Shown here piece by piece: positions 19,000 to 27,166 of a stretch of 64,000 nt of DNA. Below the pieces are notes generated by a model. The model was not told the DNA's origin. It made no database searches and saw only the letters and a program-made list of their open reading frames with translations. Location: contig NZ_CP034161.1 in NCBI RefSeq assembly GCF_003860525.1, positions 2,852,001 to 2,916,000 of the forward strand, read 5' to 3'. Position 1 is the first letter of the stretch. Every line of letters starts with the position of its first letter. The translations under genes and the position numbers were made by a program. Source of the DNA: Epilithonimonas vandammei (GTDB lineage Bacteria; Bacteroidota; Bacteroidia; Flavobacteriales; Weeksellaceae).

Positions 19000-19434
19000 T
19001 TACCAAAAAAGTCCTTTCTTCTTTTCTTTTTTCATTTTGGAGTAAGCGTGAACTTCTCCACCGGCCACTTGGAACTCTATTTTTTCATTGATGATTTGGT
19101 AGATTTCGCCCCAGCCAGGGAATCCTCCAAGATTTCTGTCATCAATAAAAAGATCTGCATCTATTTTTCTTGATTGTGTTTCCGAATCAAAAACTTCGCC
19201 TTCAAAACTAGAATTAACTGCATAGAATTCTAATCCGTTTTTTCGGCAAAATTCTACAGCGTCTTCTAGAGATTTTCCGTGACGGTAAGTCCACAAAATT
19301 AATCGGTAACCCTCGCTCTGAAGTTTTTTTAAAGTTTCAAATGCAAAAGTTTTTGCTTTTCCAATTCCCGGATAAGCATCTTCTACGATGGTTCCGTCAA
19401 AATCGATTGCAAGTTTTTTGTTGCTTTTTATCAT
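19000..19434 (-). CDS. Small HAD-superfamily hydrolase (BT0820-like)
   Basis: A 144-aa HAD phosphatase. Motif I is IDFDGTIVED (catalytic Asp in DFDGT), motif II is in RLILWTYRHG, and motif IV is LFIDDRN. There is no large cap domain, so small accessible phosphorylated substrates are likely. Such proteins are common in Bacteroidetes and the exact substrate is unknown. It is transcribed separately from map, with a 91-bp gap that shows only AT-rich sequence. Confidence 0.85.
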   Translation of the reverse strand: MIKSNKKLAIDFDGTIVEDAYPGIGKAKTFAFETLKKLQSEGYRLILWTYRHGKSLEDAVEFCRKNGLEFYAVNSSFEGEVFDSETQSRKIDADLFIDDRNLGGFPGWGEIYQIINEKIEFQVAGGEVHAYSKMKKEKKKGLFW

Positions 19435-19506
19435 TTGGTTTGTAAATAAACATTAAAACGTACAAATATACGAAATAATAAAAAGTGAGATACAGAATAT
19501 TCTGCA

Positions 19507-19534
19507 ATAAAAAAGTGCACCCATTGGTGCACTT
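19507..19534 (-). terminator. Terminator of the desaturase gene
   Basis: Perfect arms AAGTGCACC (19513-19521) and GGTGCACTT (19526-19534) with a 4-nt loop. Read on the minus strand, they are followed by a run of six T. Confidence 0.9.
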
Positions 19535-19542
19535 ATATTAAT

Positions 19543-20523
19543 TTAGTTCTTAACCCATTTGAAACTGTAAGGCAGCTGTGGTGCAGGTATCCTGTCGGAT
19601 ATTCTTTGTAATCTGTCCGGCAATTTCATCAGATAATCTCTTGCGCGTTCAGCTTTGTCATTCAGGTTTTTCATACCTTCAATTTTCCACTCTTCCAAAA
19701 GATCCTTCAGAATATTGATATAATCTTGTCCTGTGTACACCATAGCACGTTGAGCCGCATCAGAAAAATGCTCCCAAAGCTCGCCTGCTTTCTGTCCCGA
19801 TTCTCTCAGAAGATGCGCCGGCATTACAATTTTCCTTCTCATCATATCTTCAAAAGCTAGCATCATTCCGCTGGCATCCATTTCAAAAATTCTTGCAGAA
19901 AAATCTTTATAAGCTTTGGCGTGTCTGGCTTCATCTGCAGCAATGACTCCACACATCTGCGCCAGCTTTTTATTGCCCGATTGTTTTGCCAATGTTCCCA
20001 CTCTTCTGTGGGAAATATTCGTTGCTGTTTCCTGAAAACTGGTATAGACGAAATTTTTAAATGGATCTGAGCTGGTACCAATATCAAAGCCATCATTGAT
20101 CAAATGATGCGTTGTGATTTCCATCTCACGCATATTCACTCGTCCGCAGAGGTACAGATATTTTCCTAAAAGATCACCGTGGCGGTTCTCTTCCGCTGTC
20201 CAAGCTCTCACCCATTGTGTCCAGCCAGTTTTATTTTCCTGATTTACTCCTTCTAATCCCATCAGCCAAGATTCATAGGTTGGCAAAGCCTCTTCAGTAA
20301 TGCAATCACCTATCAGTGTTACAAAAAGATCATACGGCATCTCTCTGGCAAATGTCTGCAGTTCTTCGATTTCTTCTTTGAAATTCTCACCTGAACTGTC
20401 TGGTAGAAAATCCGAAGGTTGCCATATTTTTTCTATTGGGGTAAGATATGAACTGATGAACTCGTCCATATTTTGCTCCAATGTTCTCATAACTTCTAAT
20501 TGTAACTCTTTCTCTTGCATCAA
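19543..20523 (-). CDS. Acyl-ACP (stearoyl-type) fatty acid desaturase
   Basis: A 326-aa soluble ferritin-like di-iron desaturase. The two iron-binding helices are visible as EENRHGD (about 131-137) and DEARHAK (about 196-202), the ExxH pairs of the FA_desaturase_2 family. This enzyme introduces a double bond into acyl-ACP, usually giving monounsaturated C16/C18 acids. In this window it is the likely source of the oleoyl or palmitoleoyl chains that the oleate hydratase at 50 kb would act on; that link is inference. It is a single-gene unit bounded by hairpins on both sides. Confidence 0.93.
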   Translation of the reverse strand: MMQEKELQLEVMRTLEQNMDEFISSYLTPIEKIWQPSDFLPDSSGENFKEEIEELQTFAREMPYDLFVTLIGDCITEEALPTYESWLMGLEGVNQENKTGWTQWVRAWTAEENRHGDLLGKYLYLCGRVNMREMEITTHHLINDGFDIGTSSDPFKNFVYTSFQETATNISHRRVGTLAKQSGNKKLAQMCGVIAADEARHAKAYKDFSARIFEMDASGMMLAFEDMMRRKIVMPAHLLRESGQKAGELWEHFSDAAQRAMVYTGQDYINILKDLLEEWKIEGMKNLNDKAERARDYLMKLPDRLQRISDRIPAPQLPYSFKWVKN

Positions 20524-20613
20524 AAAAATAATAATTTAAGTCAGTAAATGTACAATAAAAATATTATTCAACGCATAATGAACCAAGATTTAACATAATC
20601 TCAAGGCTTAACA

Positions 20614-20646
20614 TACAAAAGCCGATTCTAATAATCGGCTTTTGTA
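20614..20646 (-). terminator. Terminator downstream of gpmI
   Basis: Perfect 14-bp arms TACAAAAGCCGATT and AATCGGCTTTTGTA with a 5-nt loop, between gpmI and the desaturase gene on the same strand. Confidence 0.85.
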
Positions 20647-20670
20647 TTTTTAATTGATTTAATTGATTTT

Positions 20671-22197
20671 TTAACTTACAAGAATATTCCCTGTCATTTC
20701 CTCAGGAATATCTACGCCCATCACTTTAAGGATTGTTGGCGCAACATCGCCCAATTTTCCTGGTGTCAAATTCCAAGTGTGGTCTTTGTCCATCACAATA
20801 AACGGAACCAAATTCGTAGAGTGTTGCGTGTTTGGAGAACCATCTGGATTTATCATCACATCAGAATTACCGTGGTCTGCCAAAATAAAAACAGCGTAGC
20901 CGTGCTCATACGCTGCAGTTGCTACTTTCTGGATACATTCATCCACCACTTCCGCCGCTTTTACCGCCGCTGAGAAAACACCTGTATGACCAACCATATC
21001 TGTATTCGCAAAGTTAAGAACTACAAAATCTGCAGATTCTTTTACCAATTCCGGAACTATGGCGTTTGTGATATCATAAGCAGACATTTCCGGTTTCAAA
21101 TCGTAAGTCGGAACATCTTTCGGGCTTGGGCAGAGCAAACGTCTTTCCTGCACAAACTCTGCTTCGCGACCACCAGAGAAGAAGAATGTCACGTGCGGAT
21201 ATTTCTCAGTTTCCGCAATTCTGATTTGGGATTTCCCCGCACTTTCCAAAACCTCACCCATTGTTTTCTGGAGAACATTCTCATCAAAAACAACTTTTAC
21301 ATTCTGGAAGGTTTTATCATAATTAGTCAAGGTCACATAATACAAGTCCAGCTTTTTCATTCCATATTCTGGGAAGTCTTGTTGAGAAAGCACTTCGGTA
21401 ATTTCACGACCCCTGTCTGTACGGAAATTGAAACAAATGACCACATCGTGGTCTTCGATTTTGGCAATCGGAAAATGATTCTGAACACCTACAATCGGTT
21501 TGATAAACTCATCGGTCACATCCTGATTATAAGAATCCTGAATAGATTGCACGAAATCTTTGGTCTCTGCACCCACACCGTTCACCAGAAGGTCATACGC
21601 CAGCTTCACACGCTCCCAACGCTTGTCTCTGTCCATCGCATAATAACGACCAATCACAGAGGCCAATTTTCCGGTTGTGGATTTCATATGATTTAATAAA
21701 TCTTCGATGAAACCTTTTCCGGATTTCGGGTCGCAGTCACGTCCGTCTGTGAAGGCGTGAACAAAAACATTTTCTGTAAATCCAAATTCGTGCGCCGCTG
21801 TCAATAATCCTTTCAAATGATTGATATGAGAATGCACGCCACCATTGGAAACCAATCCTATGAAATGTACTTTTTTGTTGTTCGCTTTAGCATATTCGAA
21901 AGCGTGCTGAATGACCGGTTCCTTTCCAAGGCTACCATTTTCTACCGCCATATTCAGTTTTACAAGGTTTTGATAAACGACTCTACCCGCACCCAGATTC
22001 ATATGTCCTACTTCCGAGTTTCCCATTTGTCCTGCTGGTAGTCCAACCGCTAGTCCACTAGCTTCAAGTGTGGTATTTGGGAATGTTTTTAAGGCATAAT
22101 CCATAAAAGGTGTGTTGGCCTGAGCAATGGCGGAAACAGCGGGATTTGGCCCGATTCCCCAGCCGTCCAATATAGCGAGAATTGCTTTTTTTGACAT
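20671..22197 (-). CDS. gpmI: 2,3-bisphosphoglycerate-independent phosphoglycerate mutase
   Basis: A 508-aa enzyme, full length for the family, interconverting 3- and 2-phosphoglycerate in glycolysis and gluconeogenesis. The N-terminal metal motif is AILDGWGIGP. The catalytic Ser region is MGNSEVGHMNLGAGRVVYQ (Ser about 62). Later metal ligands are in NFANTDMVGHTG and FILADHGNSD. It uses two Mn2+ ions and a phosphoserine intermediate. It is a single-gene unit with its own terminator. Confidence 0.97.
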   Translation of the reverse strand: MSKKAILAILDGWGIGPNPAVSAIAQANTPFMDYALKTFPNTTLEASGLAVGLPAGQMGNSEVGHMNLGAGRVVYQNLVKLNMAVENGSLGKEPVIQHAFEYAKANNKKVHFIGLVSNGGVHSHINHLKGLLTAAHEFGFTENVFVHAFTDGRDCDPKSGKGFIEDLLNHMKSTTGKLASVIGRYYAMDRDKRWERVKLAYDLLVNGVGAETKDFVQSIQDSYNQDVTDEFIKPIVGVQNHFPIAKIEDHDVVICFNFRTDRGREITEVLSQQDFPEYGMKKLDLYYVTLTNYDKTFQNVKVVFDENVLQKTMGEVLESAGKSQIRIAETEKYPHVTFFFSGGREAEFVQERRLLCPSPKDVPTYDLKPEMSAYDITNAIVPELVKESADFVVLNFANTDMVGHTGVFSAAVKAAEVVDECIQKVATAAYEHGYAVFILADHGNSDVMINPDGSPNTQHSTNLVPFIVMDKDHTWNLTPGKLGDVAPTILKVMGVDIPEEMTGNILVS

Positions 22198-22568
22198 TGT
22201 TGATTTTGTTTTGTTATCACAAATTTACGAAATGGAAAAGCATTGACAGAATTCCACAACTTATTTTTTAATAATTGACATATATTCCATCATTTATATT
22301 TAAGTCCTGTAAAAATTTATTCTCTAGCATCCCTCACTTCCTTGGGCATATGTCCGGTACAACTTCAATATAATATCAGTGTTACATCGGATCTATATTA
22401 TTGTTACTACGCATTTAATACGAAAGAAATGATCTACCAAGCATATAGTAATATACGTAAATCTCTTCTTTCTAAATCGAGAAAAAAAGCAGGCGAACAA
22501 TAATTTCCGGGGTGTTTTGCCAATCGACAAATATTCTTACCTTTAAGACCCTTTTTTAAAAAAATATA
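22198..22568. other. Intergenic region upstream of gpmI and the SUI1 gene
   Basis: A 371-bp divergent spacer. I find no ORF or RNA gene. A possible promoter box for the rightward gene is TACCTTTA at 22538-22545. The middle (about 22300-22500) is less AT-rich than other spacers and may be decayed sequence, but nothing is recognisable. Confidence 0.5.
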
Positions 22569-22901
22569 ATGGACTTAAGAGACCAACTAAAAAACCTTTT
22601 CCCCGAACACGAAGAACAGGATTTTCAAATGCCGGATGAAGCGAAAGAAAATTTCAAACAGAAAGAACCTTTGGTCTGCAAATTCGAGAAGAAAGGCCGA
22701 AATGGAAAACCTGTAACTCTAATCGAAGGTTGGGAAGGCGATGACGAAGGCCTGAAAGAGATTTCAAAAAAAATTAAAACGACACTTGGGATTGGTGGCT
22801 CGGAAAAAGACGGTGTCATCATAATACAGGGGGACAATCGGGATAAAATCATGAACATCCTGAAAGATATGGGCTATAAAACCAAACGTGTAGGAGGATA
22901 A
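22569..22901 (+). CDS. SUI1/YciH-family translation factor
   Basis: A 110-aa protein. The C-terminal SUI1 (eIF1-like) fold is recognisable from the basic RNGKPVTLIEGWEG, from LKEISKKIKTTLGIGGSEKD, and from the final IQGDNRDKIMNILKDMGYK. In bacteria the YciH family is associated with fidelity of translation initiation at the 30S subunit. The N-terminal 35 residues are acidic and poorly conserved. It lies 52 bp before the phosphorylase gene and may be co-transcribed with it. Confidence 0.9.
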   Translation: MDLRDQLKNLFPEHEEQDFQMPDEAKENFKQKEPLVCKFEKKGRNGKPVTLIEGWEGDDEGLKEISKKIKTTLGIGGSEKDGVIIIQGDNRDKIMNILKDMGYKTKRVGG

Positions 22902-22953
22902 CAATATAATTGATAATTGATAATTAAAATTTAAAAATCTTAAAATAATATAT

Positions 22954-23808
22954 ATGATTAACAAACTAGCAGCTTCCGAATTGGTTCTAAACGACGACGG
23001 AAGTGTTTATCACCTTAATCTGCTTCCAGAAGACATTGCAGACAAAGTACTTCTGGTGGGCGACCCAGACAGAGTTCCGAAAGTTTCTAAATTCTTCGAT
23101 ACCGTCGAAATCAAAAAGAATAAGAGAGAATTCTATACGCACACGGGAACGTTGCGTGGTGAAAGAATCACGGTAATGTCTACGGGAATCGGAACAGAAA
23201 ATATTGATATTGTGATGAATGAGCTCGACGCGCTTGTTAATATCGACCTGAAAGAAAAAGAATTCAGAAAGGATCATAAAGCTTTACAGCTATTCCGAAT
23301 GGGAACCTGTGGCAGCGTGAATCCTGATATCGAGGTCAATACTATGTTGGTTACTCAGAATGTGGTAGGCTTAGATGGATTGTTGCATTTCTATCAGGAT
23401 TATCAGTTTGAGAATGAATTCAGCAAAAATTTCCTCGAGAAGTTTCCTTACGAAAGAATCAAGCCGATGCTCTACTTTGCAGACTGGGCGGAAGAACTTA
23501 GCGCGTTATACTCCGATGCAAAATACAAAGGGAACACTGCAACTTTCCCTGGCTTCTATGCACCACAAGGTCGCCAGCTGAGGTTGAAAGCTTTGGATGA
23601 TCAGTTCCTGGAAACGCTTAATTATCTTGGTGTTTCCAACTTTGAAATGGAAACATCTGCTATCTATGGCTTGTCAAAATTATTGGGTCACAAAGCCATT
23701 ACGGTAAACTGCGTAATCGCCAACAGAAGACGGGGCGAATTTGCAAGTGACCACCACGCATCAGAAAAAATGATGATTGAATGGGTGCTTGACAGAGTTA
23801 TCCAATAA
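22954..23808 (+). CDS. Nucleoside phosphorylase (uridine phosphorylase-like)
   Basis: A 284-aa protein of the PNP/UDP phosphorylase family, which cleaves nucleosides with phosphate in salvage. Visible motifs are the phosphate-binding VGDPDRVPKV near the N-terminus, GTENIDIVMNEL, FRMGTCGSVNPD, and the substrate motif FEMETSAIYGL. The family is clear. Uridine rather than purine specificity is less certain. A short hairpin terminator follows the stop codon. Confidence 0.9.
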   Translation: MINKLAASELVLNDDGSVYHLNLLPEDIADKVLLVGDPDRVPKVSKFFDTVEIKKNKREFYTHTGTLRGERITVMSTGIGTENIDIVMNELDALVNIDLKEKEFRKDHKALQLFRMGTCGSVNPDIEVNTMLVTQNVVGLDGLLHFYQDYQFENEFSKNFLEKFPYERIKPMLYFADWAEELSALYSDAKYKGNTATFPGFYAPQGRQLRLKALDDQFLETLNYLGVSNFEMETSAIYGLSKLLGHKAITVNCVIANRRRGEFASDHHASEKMMIEWVLDRVIQ

Positions 23809-23830
23809 AAATTATAAAATTAGGTTTAAT

Positions 23831-23862
23831 AAGCAACTTTCATTTGGAGGTTGCTTTTTTGT
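23831..23862 (+). terminator. Terminator of the nucleoside phosphorylase gene
   Basis: AAGCAACTT pairs with AGGTTGCTT (one G-T wobble) around an 8-nt loop, followed by a T run. Confidence 0.8.
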
Positions 23863-23975
23863 TTGTAAATTTTTATAGTTTTATTAACGTTCATTAAGAC
23901 TTTACGGCATCCTTATTGGATAAATGATAAGCATCAAATCAAATTTTTCAATATTAACCCAAAAATCAAAATATT

Positions 23976-24314
23976 ATGAGTACGCCAAATGAAAATTACA
24001 ATGATGCTGAAAGAGCTGTGGACAGAACAGAAAATTCATTAGAAAATGCAGCTGATACCGCAAAAGACAAAGTCAATGAATATGCTGCCAAAGCGAGAAA
24101 TTATATTGAAGAGCAAAAAAGAAAGAATGAGGAGCCAACAAGAGAAGGATTTTTTGATAATCTAAAATCTAACCTCGCTGATGCATGGGAAGACACCAAA
24201 GATTTTGCTGATAAAGCATGGGAAAGCACAAAAGACACAGCTAACGATGCTTGGGAAAAAACAAAAGATGCAGCAGAAGATGTAAAAGCAGAAGTTAGAA
24301 AAGCAACCAATTAG
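23976..24314 (+). CDS. LEA-like/YtxH-like helical stress protein with 11-residue repeats
   Basis: A 112-aa, highly charged, Ala/Lys/Asp/Glu-rich protein with no Cys, no signal peptide and no membrane span. Residues 70-102 are three exact 11-residue units: AWEDTKDFADK, AWESTKDTAND and AWEKTKDAAED. The N-terminal half has looser units of the same kind (AADTAKDKVNEYAAKARNYI). Eleven-residue amphipathic repeats are the hallmark of group 3 LEA proteins and apolipoprotein-like helices, which protect membranes or proteins during drying or freezing. That role is inference. It is a single-gene unit with a strong terminator. Confidence 0.82.
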   Translation: MSTPNENYNDAERAVDRTENSLENAADTAKDKVNEYAAKARNYIEEQKRKNEEPTREGFFDNLKSNLADAWEDTKDFADKAWESTKDTANDAWEKTKDAAEDVKAEVRKATN

Positions 24315-24344
24315 TTTTTAAGTTAGTAATAGTTTTTCACAACG

Positions 24345-24379
24345 AAAGGAGAAGATTTTTATAAGTCTTCTCCTTTTTA
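24345..24379 (+). terminator. Terminator of the LEA-like gene
   Basis: Perfect 11-bp arms AAAGGAGAAGA (24345-24355) and TCTTCTCCTTT (24366-24376), followed by T-rich sequence. Confidence 0.9.
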
Positions 24380-24382
24380 TTT

Positions 24383-24390
24383 TATATTTG
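24383..24390 (+). promoter_or_regulatory. -7 promoter box of the M28 peptidase gene
   Basis: TATATTTG fully matches TAnnTTTG and lies 18 bp upstream of the ATG, directly after the preceding terminator. Confidence 0.55.
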
Positions 24391-24408
24391 CTGATTATTT
24401 ATTAAGCA

Positions 24409-25578
24409 ATGAGAAAGCGTTTTGTGTTCAGTTTATTTCTACTCAGTTTTTTAGCAAATTCCCAAACATTCAATCAGGAATATGCGAATGTGAGCAATCT
24501 TGTTTCACAAAGCAACATCAATAGTTACCTTGAGGAATTTGAAGCGCTTGGTGTTAAGACTACCGGATCTACGGCTAATAACAATGCTTACACGTGGCTT
24601 AAAAATAAGTACCTGTCTTTTGGCTATACAGAAAATGACATTAGTAAAGATAATTTCACATACAACGGACAATCCACTTCCAACATCATCGTCACCAAAC
24701 AAGGTACAAAATATCCTAATATCTACGTCATAGTGTGTGGTCATTACGATACCATTGTAGGAACCGGAACCAATGATAATGGCAGCGGTGTATCCGTCAT
24801 TCTGGAAACAGCAAGGCTCTTAAAAAATATACCCACGGAATATTCTATCAAGTTCATCAATTTTTCGGGTGAAGAACAAGGGCTTTTGGGCTCCGCTCAC
24901 TATGTGAGCAGTGTGGTAAACGCCACCAGCCCTAAGATGAATATCCGGCTGGTTCTTAATATTGATGAAGTAGGCGGTATAAAAGGTCAGACAAATGATA
25001 CCGTAACCTGCGAAAGAGATGAATCCAATTCCCCAAGTGCTAACAATGCCGCTTCCAACACCTTCACACAACAGTTGATTAATTGCATCAAATTATATTC
25101 TCCTCTCAAAACCAATCTGAGCTATGCATACGCTTCGGATTATATGCCTTTTCAGTCCAATGGAGAAATCATCACCGGCCTTTTCGAATATAATGAAACA
25201 CCGTACGCCCATACAGCAAATGATAAGTATGCCAATCTGGATTCTGTGTACATCTACAATATAGCAAAAGGAACCGCAGGAGCGGTACAGCACTTTGCCG
25301 TTGCATCTGGTAATCAAGATCTGGACGCTTGCACGCCGAAACAAATTGCCGGAAGTTTCAAATTCTACCCAAATCCAGCAAAAGATTTTATCCAGCTCGA
25401 ATTCCTAAACAGTAAAACCCAACGCTTCAGTTTTGTAATTACCGATTATGAAGGCAGAGTTCTCAGCAAAACAGAAAATCAGACCAGAGTAGATATTTCT
25501 GGTCTTCCAAAAGGTAGTTATCTGGGAACTTTCTATGTAGAAGATCAGCAAATCAGCAAAAAAATCATAATAGAATAA
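24409..25578 (+). CDS. Secreted M28-family zinc aminopeptidase with type IX secretion tail
   Basis: A 389-aa protein with a signal peptide (1-19, ending ANSQ). The M28 peptidase core has the zinc ligands His112 (GHYDT), Asp123 (TNDNGSG), the Glu pair 155/156 (SGEEQG), Asp186 (NIDEVG) and a late His in YAHTANDK. The last 70 or so residues form a type IX (Por) sorting domain starting at FKFYPNPAKDFIQL and ending in Lys/Ile-rich KKIIIE. It is expected to be exported through the Sec system and then across the outer membrane by T9SS, releasing N-terminal amino acids outside the cell. Confidence 0.93.
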   Translation: MRKRFVFSLFLLSFLANSQTFNQEYANVSNLVSQSNINSYLEEFEALGVKTTGSTANNNAYTWLKNKYLSFGYTENDISKDNFTYNGQSTSNIIVTKQGTKYPNIYVIVCGHYDTIVGTGTNDNGSGVSVILETARLLKNIPTEYSIKFINFSGEEQGLLGSAHYVSSVVNATSPKMNIRLVLNIDEVGGIKGQTNDTVTCERDESNSPSANNAASNTFTQQLINCIKLYSPLKTNLSYAYASDYMPFQSNGEIITGLFEYNETPYAHTANDKYANLDSVYIYNIAKGTAGAVQHFAVASGNQDLDACTPKQIAGSFKFYPNPAKDFIQLEFLNSKTQRFSFVITDYEGRVLSKTENQTRVDISGLPKGSYLGTFYVEDQQISKKIIIE

Positions 25579-25620
25579 TCTTTTATCTTTTATCTTTTAT
25601 CTTTTATCTTTTATCTTTTA
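25577..25620. repeat. Heptanucleotide tandem repeat (TTTTATC)n
   Basis: Starting directly at the stop codon of the M28 gene, TTTTATC is repeated five full times plus a partial unit (25581-25620). Its length could vary by slippage, but it is outside any coding sequence. Confidence 0.9.
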
Positions 25621-25630
25621 AAAATAAATT

Positions 25631-25750
25631 AGGGCAATCCCCTCGCCTTCGCTTTTCCCTCACCTCGGGTCGTGCTATCCGCTCATATCTTTTTTGCCAA
25701 AGCTTTTGTCCAAGCAAAAAAAAGGATAACCGCTGCTATCACTATTGCAT
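25631..25750. repeat. REP-like GC-richer intergenic element
   Basis: This stretch is clearly richer in G and C than the flanks. It contains related segments: CGTGCTATCCGCTC (25672-25685) and GGATAACCGCTGCTATCAC (25724-25742). It also has a hairpin-like pair, ATCTTTTTTGC and GCAAAAAAAAGGAT. I recall similar mobile-looking intergenic repeats in other flavobacterial genomes, but that is from memory and cannot be checked here. Confidence 0.5.
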
Positions 25751-25848
25751 AACAGATTACACACTTAATTTTGGTTTCGAAATGCGACTACTTTCATTTT
25801 GAAAATAAAACAATTGTAATAATACAGTTTTACGAAAACAAAAATTCC

Positions 25849-25856
25849 TATCTTTG
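25849..25856 (+). promoter_or_regulatory. -7 promoter box directly before the response regulator
   Basis: TATCTTTG fully matches TAnnTTTG and ends only 6 bp before the ATG at 25863. The transcript would therefore begin at or next to the start codon, which implies a leaderless mRNA. A T run near 25828-25831 occupies the -33 position. Confidence 0.6.
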
Positions 25857-25862
25857 CAACCT

Positions 25863-27047
25863 ATGCAGAAAATCTTAATCGTAGAAGACGAAAAAGCAAT
25901 ATCGGGAGTTCTACACAGTATTTTATCAGACGAGTTACCAGATTACCATTTCGAGATTGCGGAAGACGGTCTGGAAGGTTATAAATATATCGAAAAAGAA
26001 GATTTTGCTTTGGTAATTTCCGATATCAAAATGCCTAAACTTTCCGGGACAGAACTGCTGAAACAAACTATGCAGGTGAAGCCTGACACCACATTCTTAA
26101 TGATTTCCGGTCACGCCGACATTGATACAGCCGTGAGATGTCTGAAAGAAGGCGCTTATGATTTTATATCAAAGCCAATAGACATCAACAGGTTGATTAC
26201 AAGTGTTAAAAACGCCTTAGACAAAGGTAATCTTCAGAAAGACAACAAGCACCTGAAGCAGGAAAACAATCAGCTTAAGAAAAAGGTGAACAAGAAATAC
26301 CAAATGATTGGTAATTCTGCGGCACTGAAAAGAATCCAGGAAATCATTGATAAAGTCGCTCCATCGGATGCAAGAGTTATGATTACAGGACCAAACGGAG
26401 CAGGAAAAGAATTGGTAGCACACGCCATTCATTCGCAAAGCGAACGTTCCCGAGGACCAATGATAGAGGTAAACTGTGCGGCAATTCCTTCTGAGTTGAT
26501 TGAAAGCGAATTGTTCGGCCACGTAAAAGGCTCATTTACAGGCGATATAAAAGATAAATCCGGTAAATTCGAACAAGCCAACGGCGGAACTATTTTCTTG
26601 GATGAAATTGGAGATATGAGCTTGGTTGCCCAGGCAAAAGTCCTTAGAGTACTACAGGAAAGCAAAGTTTCCCCAGTCGGAAGCGACAAGGAAAACAAAG
26701 TGGATGTCCGTGTGATTGCAGCGACGAATAAAAATCTGACAAAGGAAATAGAAGCGGGAAAATTCCGCGAAGACTTGTTCCACAGGCTTTCTGTGATTGA
26801 GATCAATGTGCCGTCACTTAATGACAGAAGAGAAGATATTCCTTTGTTAGTAGAATATTTTACGCAAGTAATTGCTAATGAAACCGGCAGTTCTCCTAAA
26901 AAGTTTGATGAAAAATCTATCAAAGCTTTGCAGCAATTTGACTGGACTGGAAACATCAGAGAACTTAGAAACGTAGTGGAAAGACTAATCATCTTAGGTG
27001 CAGATCCTGTAACTGCTGATGACGTAGCTAATTTTGTTAAGAAATGA
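25863..27047 (+). CDS. NtrC-type response regulator (receiver + AAA+), no DNA-binding domain
   Basis: Starting at ATG 25863 (MQKILIVEDE) gives 394 aa. An upstream in-frame TTG at 25854 lies inside the promoter box and is unlikely to be used. The receiver domain (1-120) has the phospho-acceptor Asp54 in VISDIKMP. The sigma-54 activator AAA+ domain (about 140-390) has Walker A GPNGAGKE, Walker B GGTIFLDEIGD and an arginine-finger region FREDLFHRLS. The sigma-54 contact loop reads GSFTGD instead of GAFTGA. The protein stops right after the AAA+ lid and has no Fis-type HTH. No histidine kinase gene is adjacent. Confidence 0.92.
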   Translation: MQKILIVEDEKAISGVLHSILSDELPDYHFEIAEDGLEGYKYIEKEDFALVISDIKMPKLSGTELLKQTMQVKPDTTFLMISGHADIDTAVRCLKEGAYDFISKPIDINRLITSVKNALDKGNLQKDNKHLKQENNQLKKKVNKKYQMIGNSAALKRIQEIIDKVAPSDARVMITGPNGAGKELVAHAIHSQSERSRGPMIEVNCAAIPSELIESELFGHVKGSFTGDIKDKSGKFEQANGGTIFLDEIGDMSLVAQAKVLRVLQESKVSPVGSDKENKVDVRVIAATNKNLTKEIEAGKFREDLFHRLSVIEINVPSLNDRREDIPLLVEYFTQVIANETGSSPKKFDEKSIKALQQFDWTGNIRELRNVVERLIILGADPVTADDVANFVKK

Positions 27048-27069
27048 GATTAAATAAATAAAAATATTT

Positions 27070-27106
27070 AACCGTCTCGTTCTTTAGTGCGAGACGGTTT
27101 TTTTTT
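27070..27106 (+). terminator. Terminator of the response regulator gene
   Basis: Perfect 10-bp arms AACCGTCTCG and CGAGACGGTT with a 10-nt loop, followed by a long T run. Confidence 0.93.
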
Positions 27107-27166
27107 GAATAAAAATGAAGAGTTTGCGATTATGACTTTTCTTTTAATAAAATTATATGAAATAAA

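Noticed and set aside
20986-21696. 236-codon plus-strand ORF opposite gpmI
   Set aside because: It is an antisense shadow of a well-conserved gene, with low-complexity composition and no start signals.
25581-25620. Short tandem array that could suggest a CRISPR
   Set aside because: The unit is 7 bp with no spacers. No cas genes are in the window, and no other repeat-spacer pattern was found.
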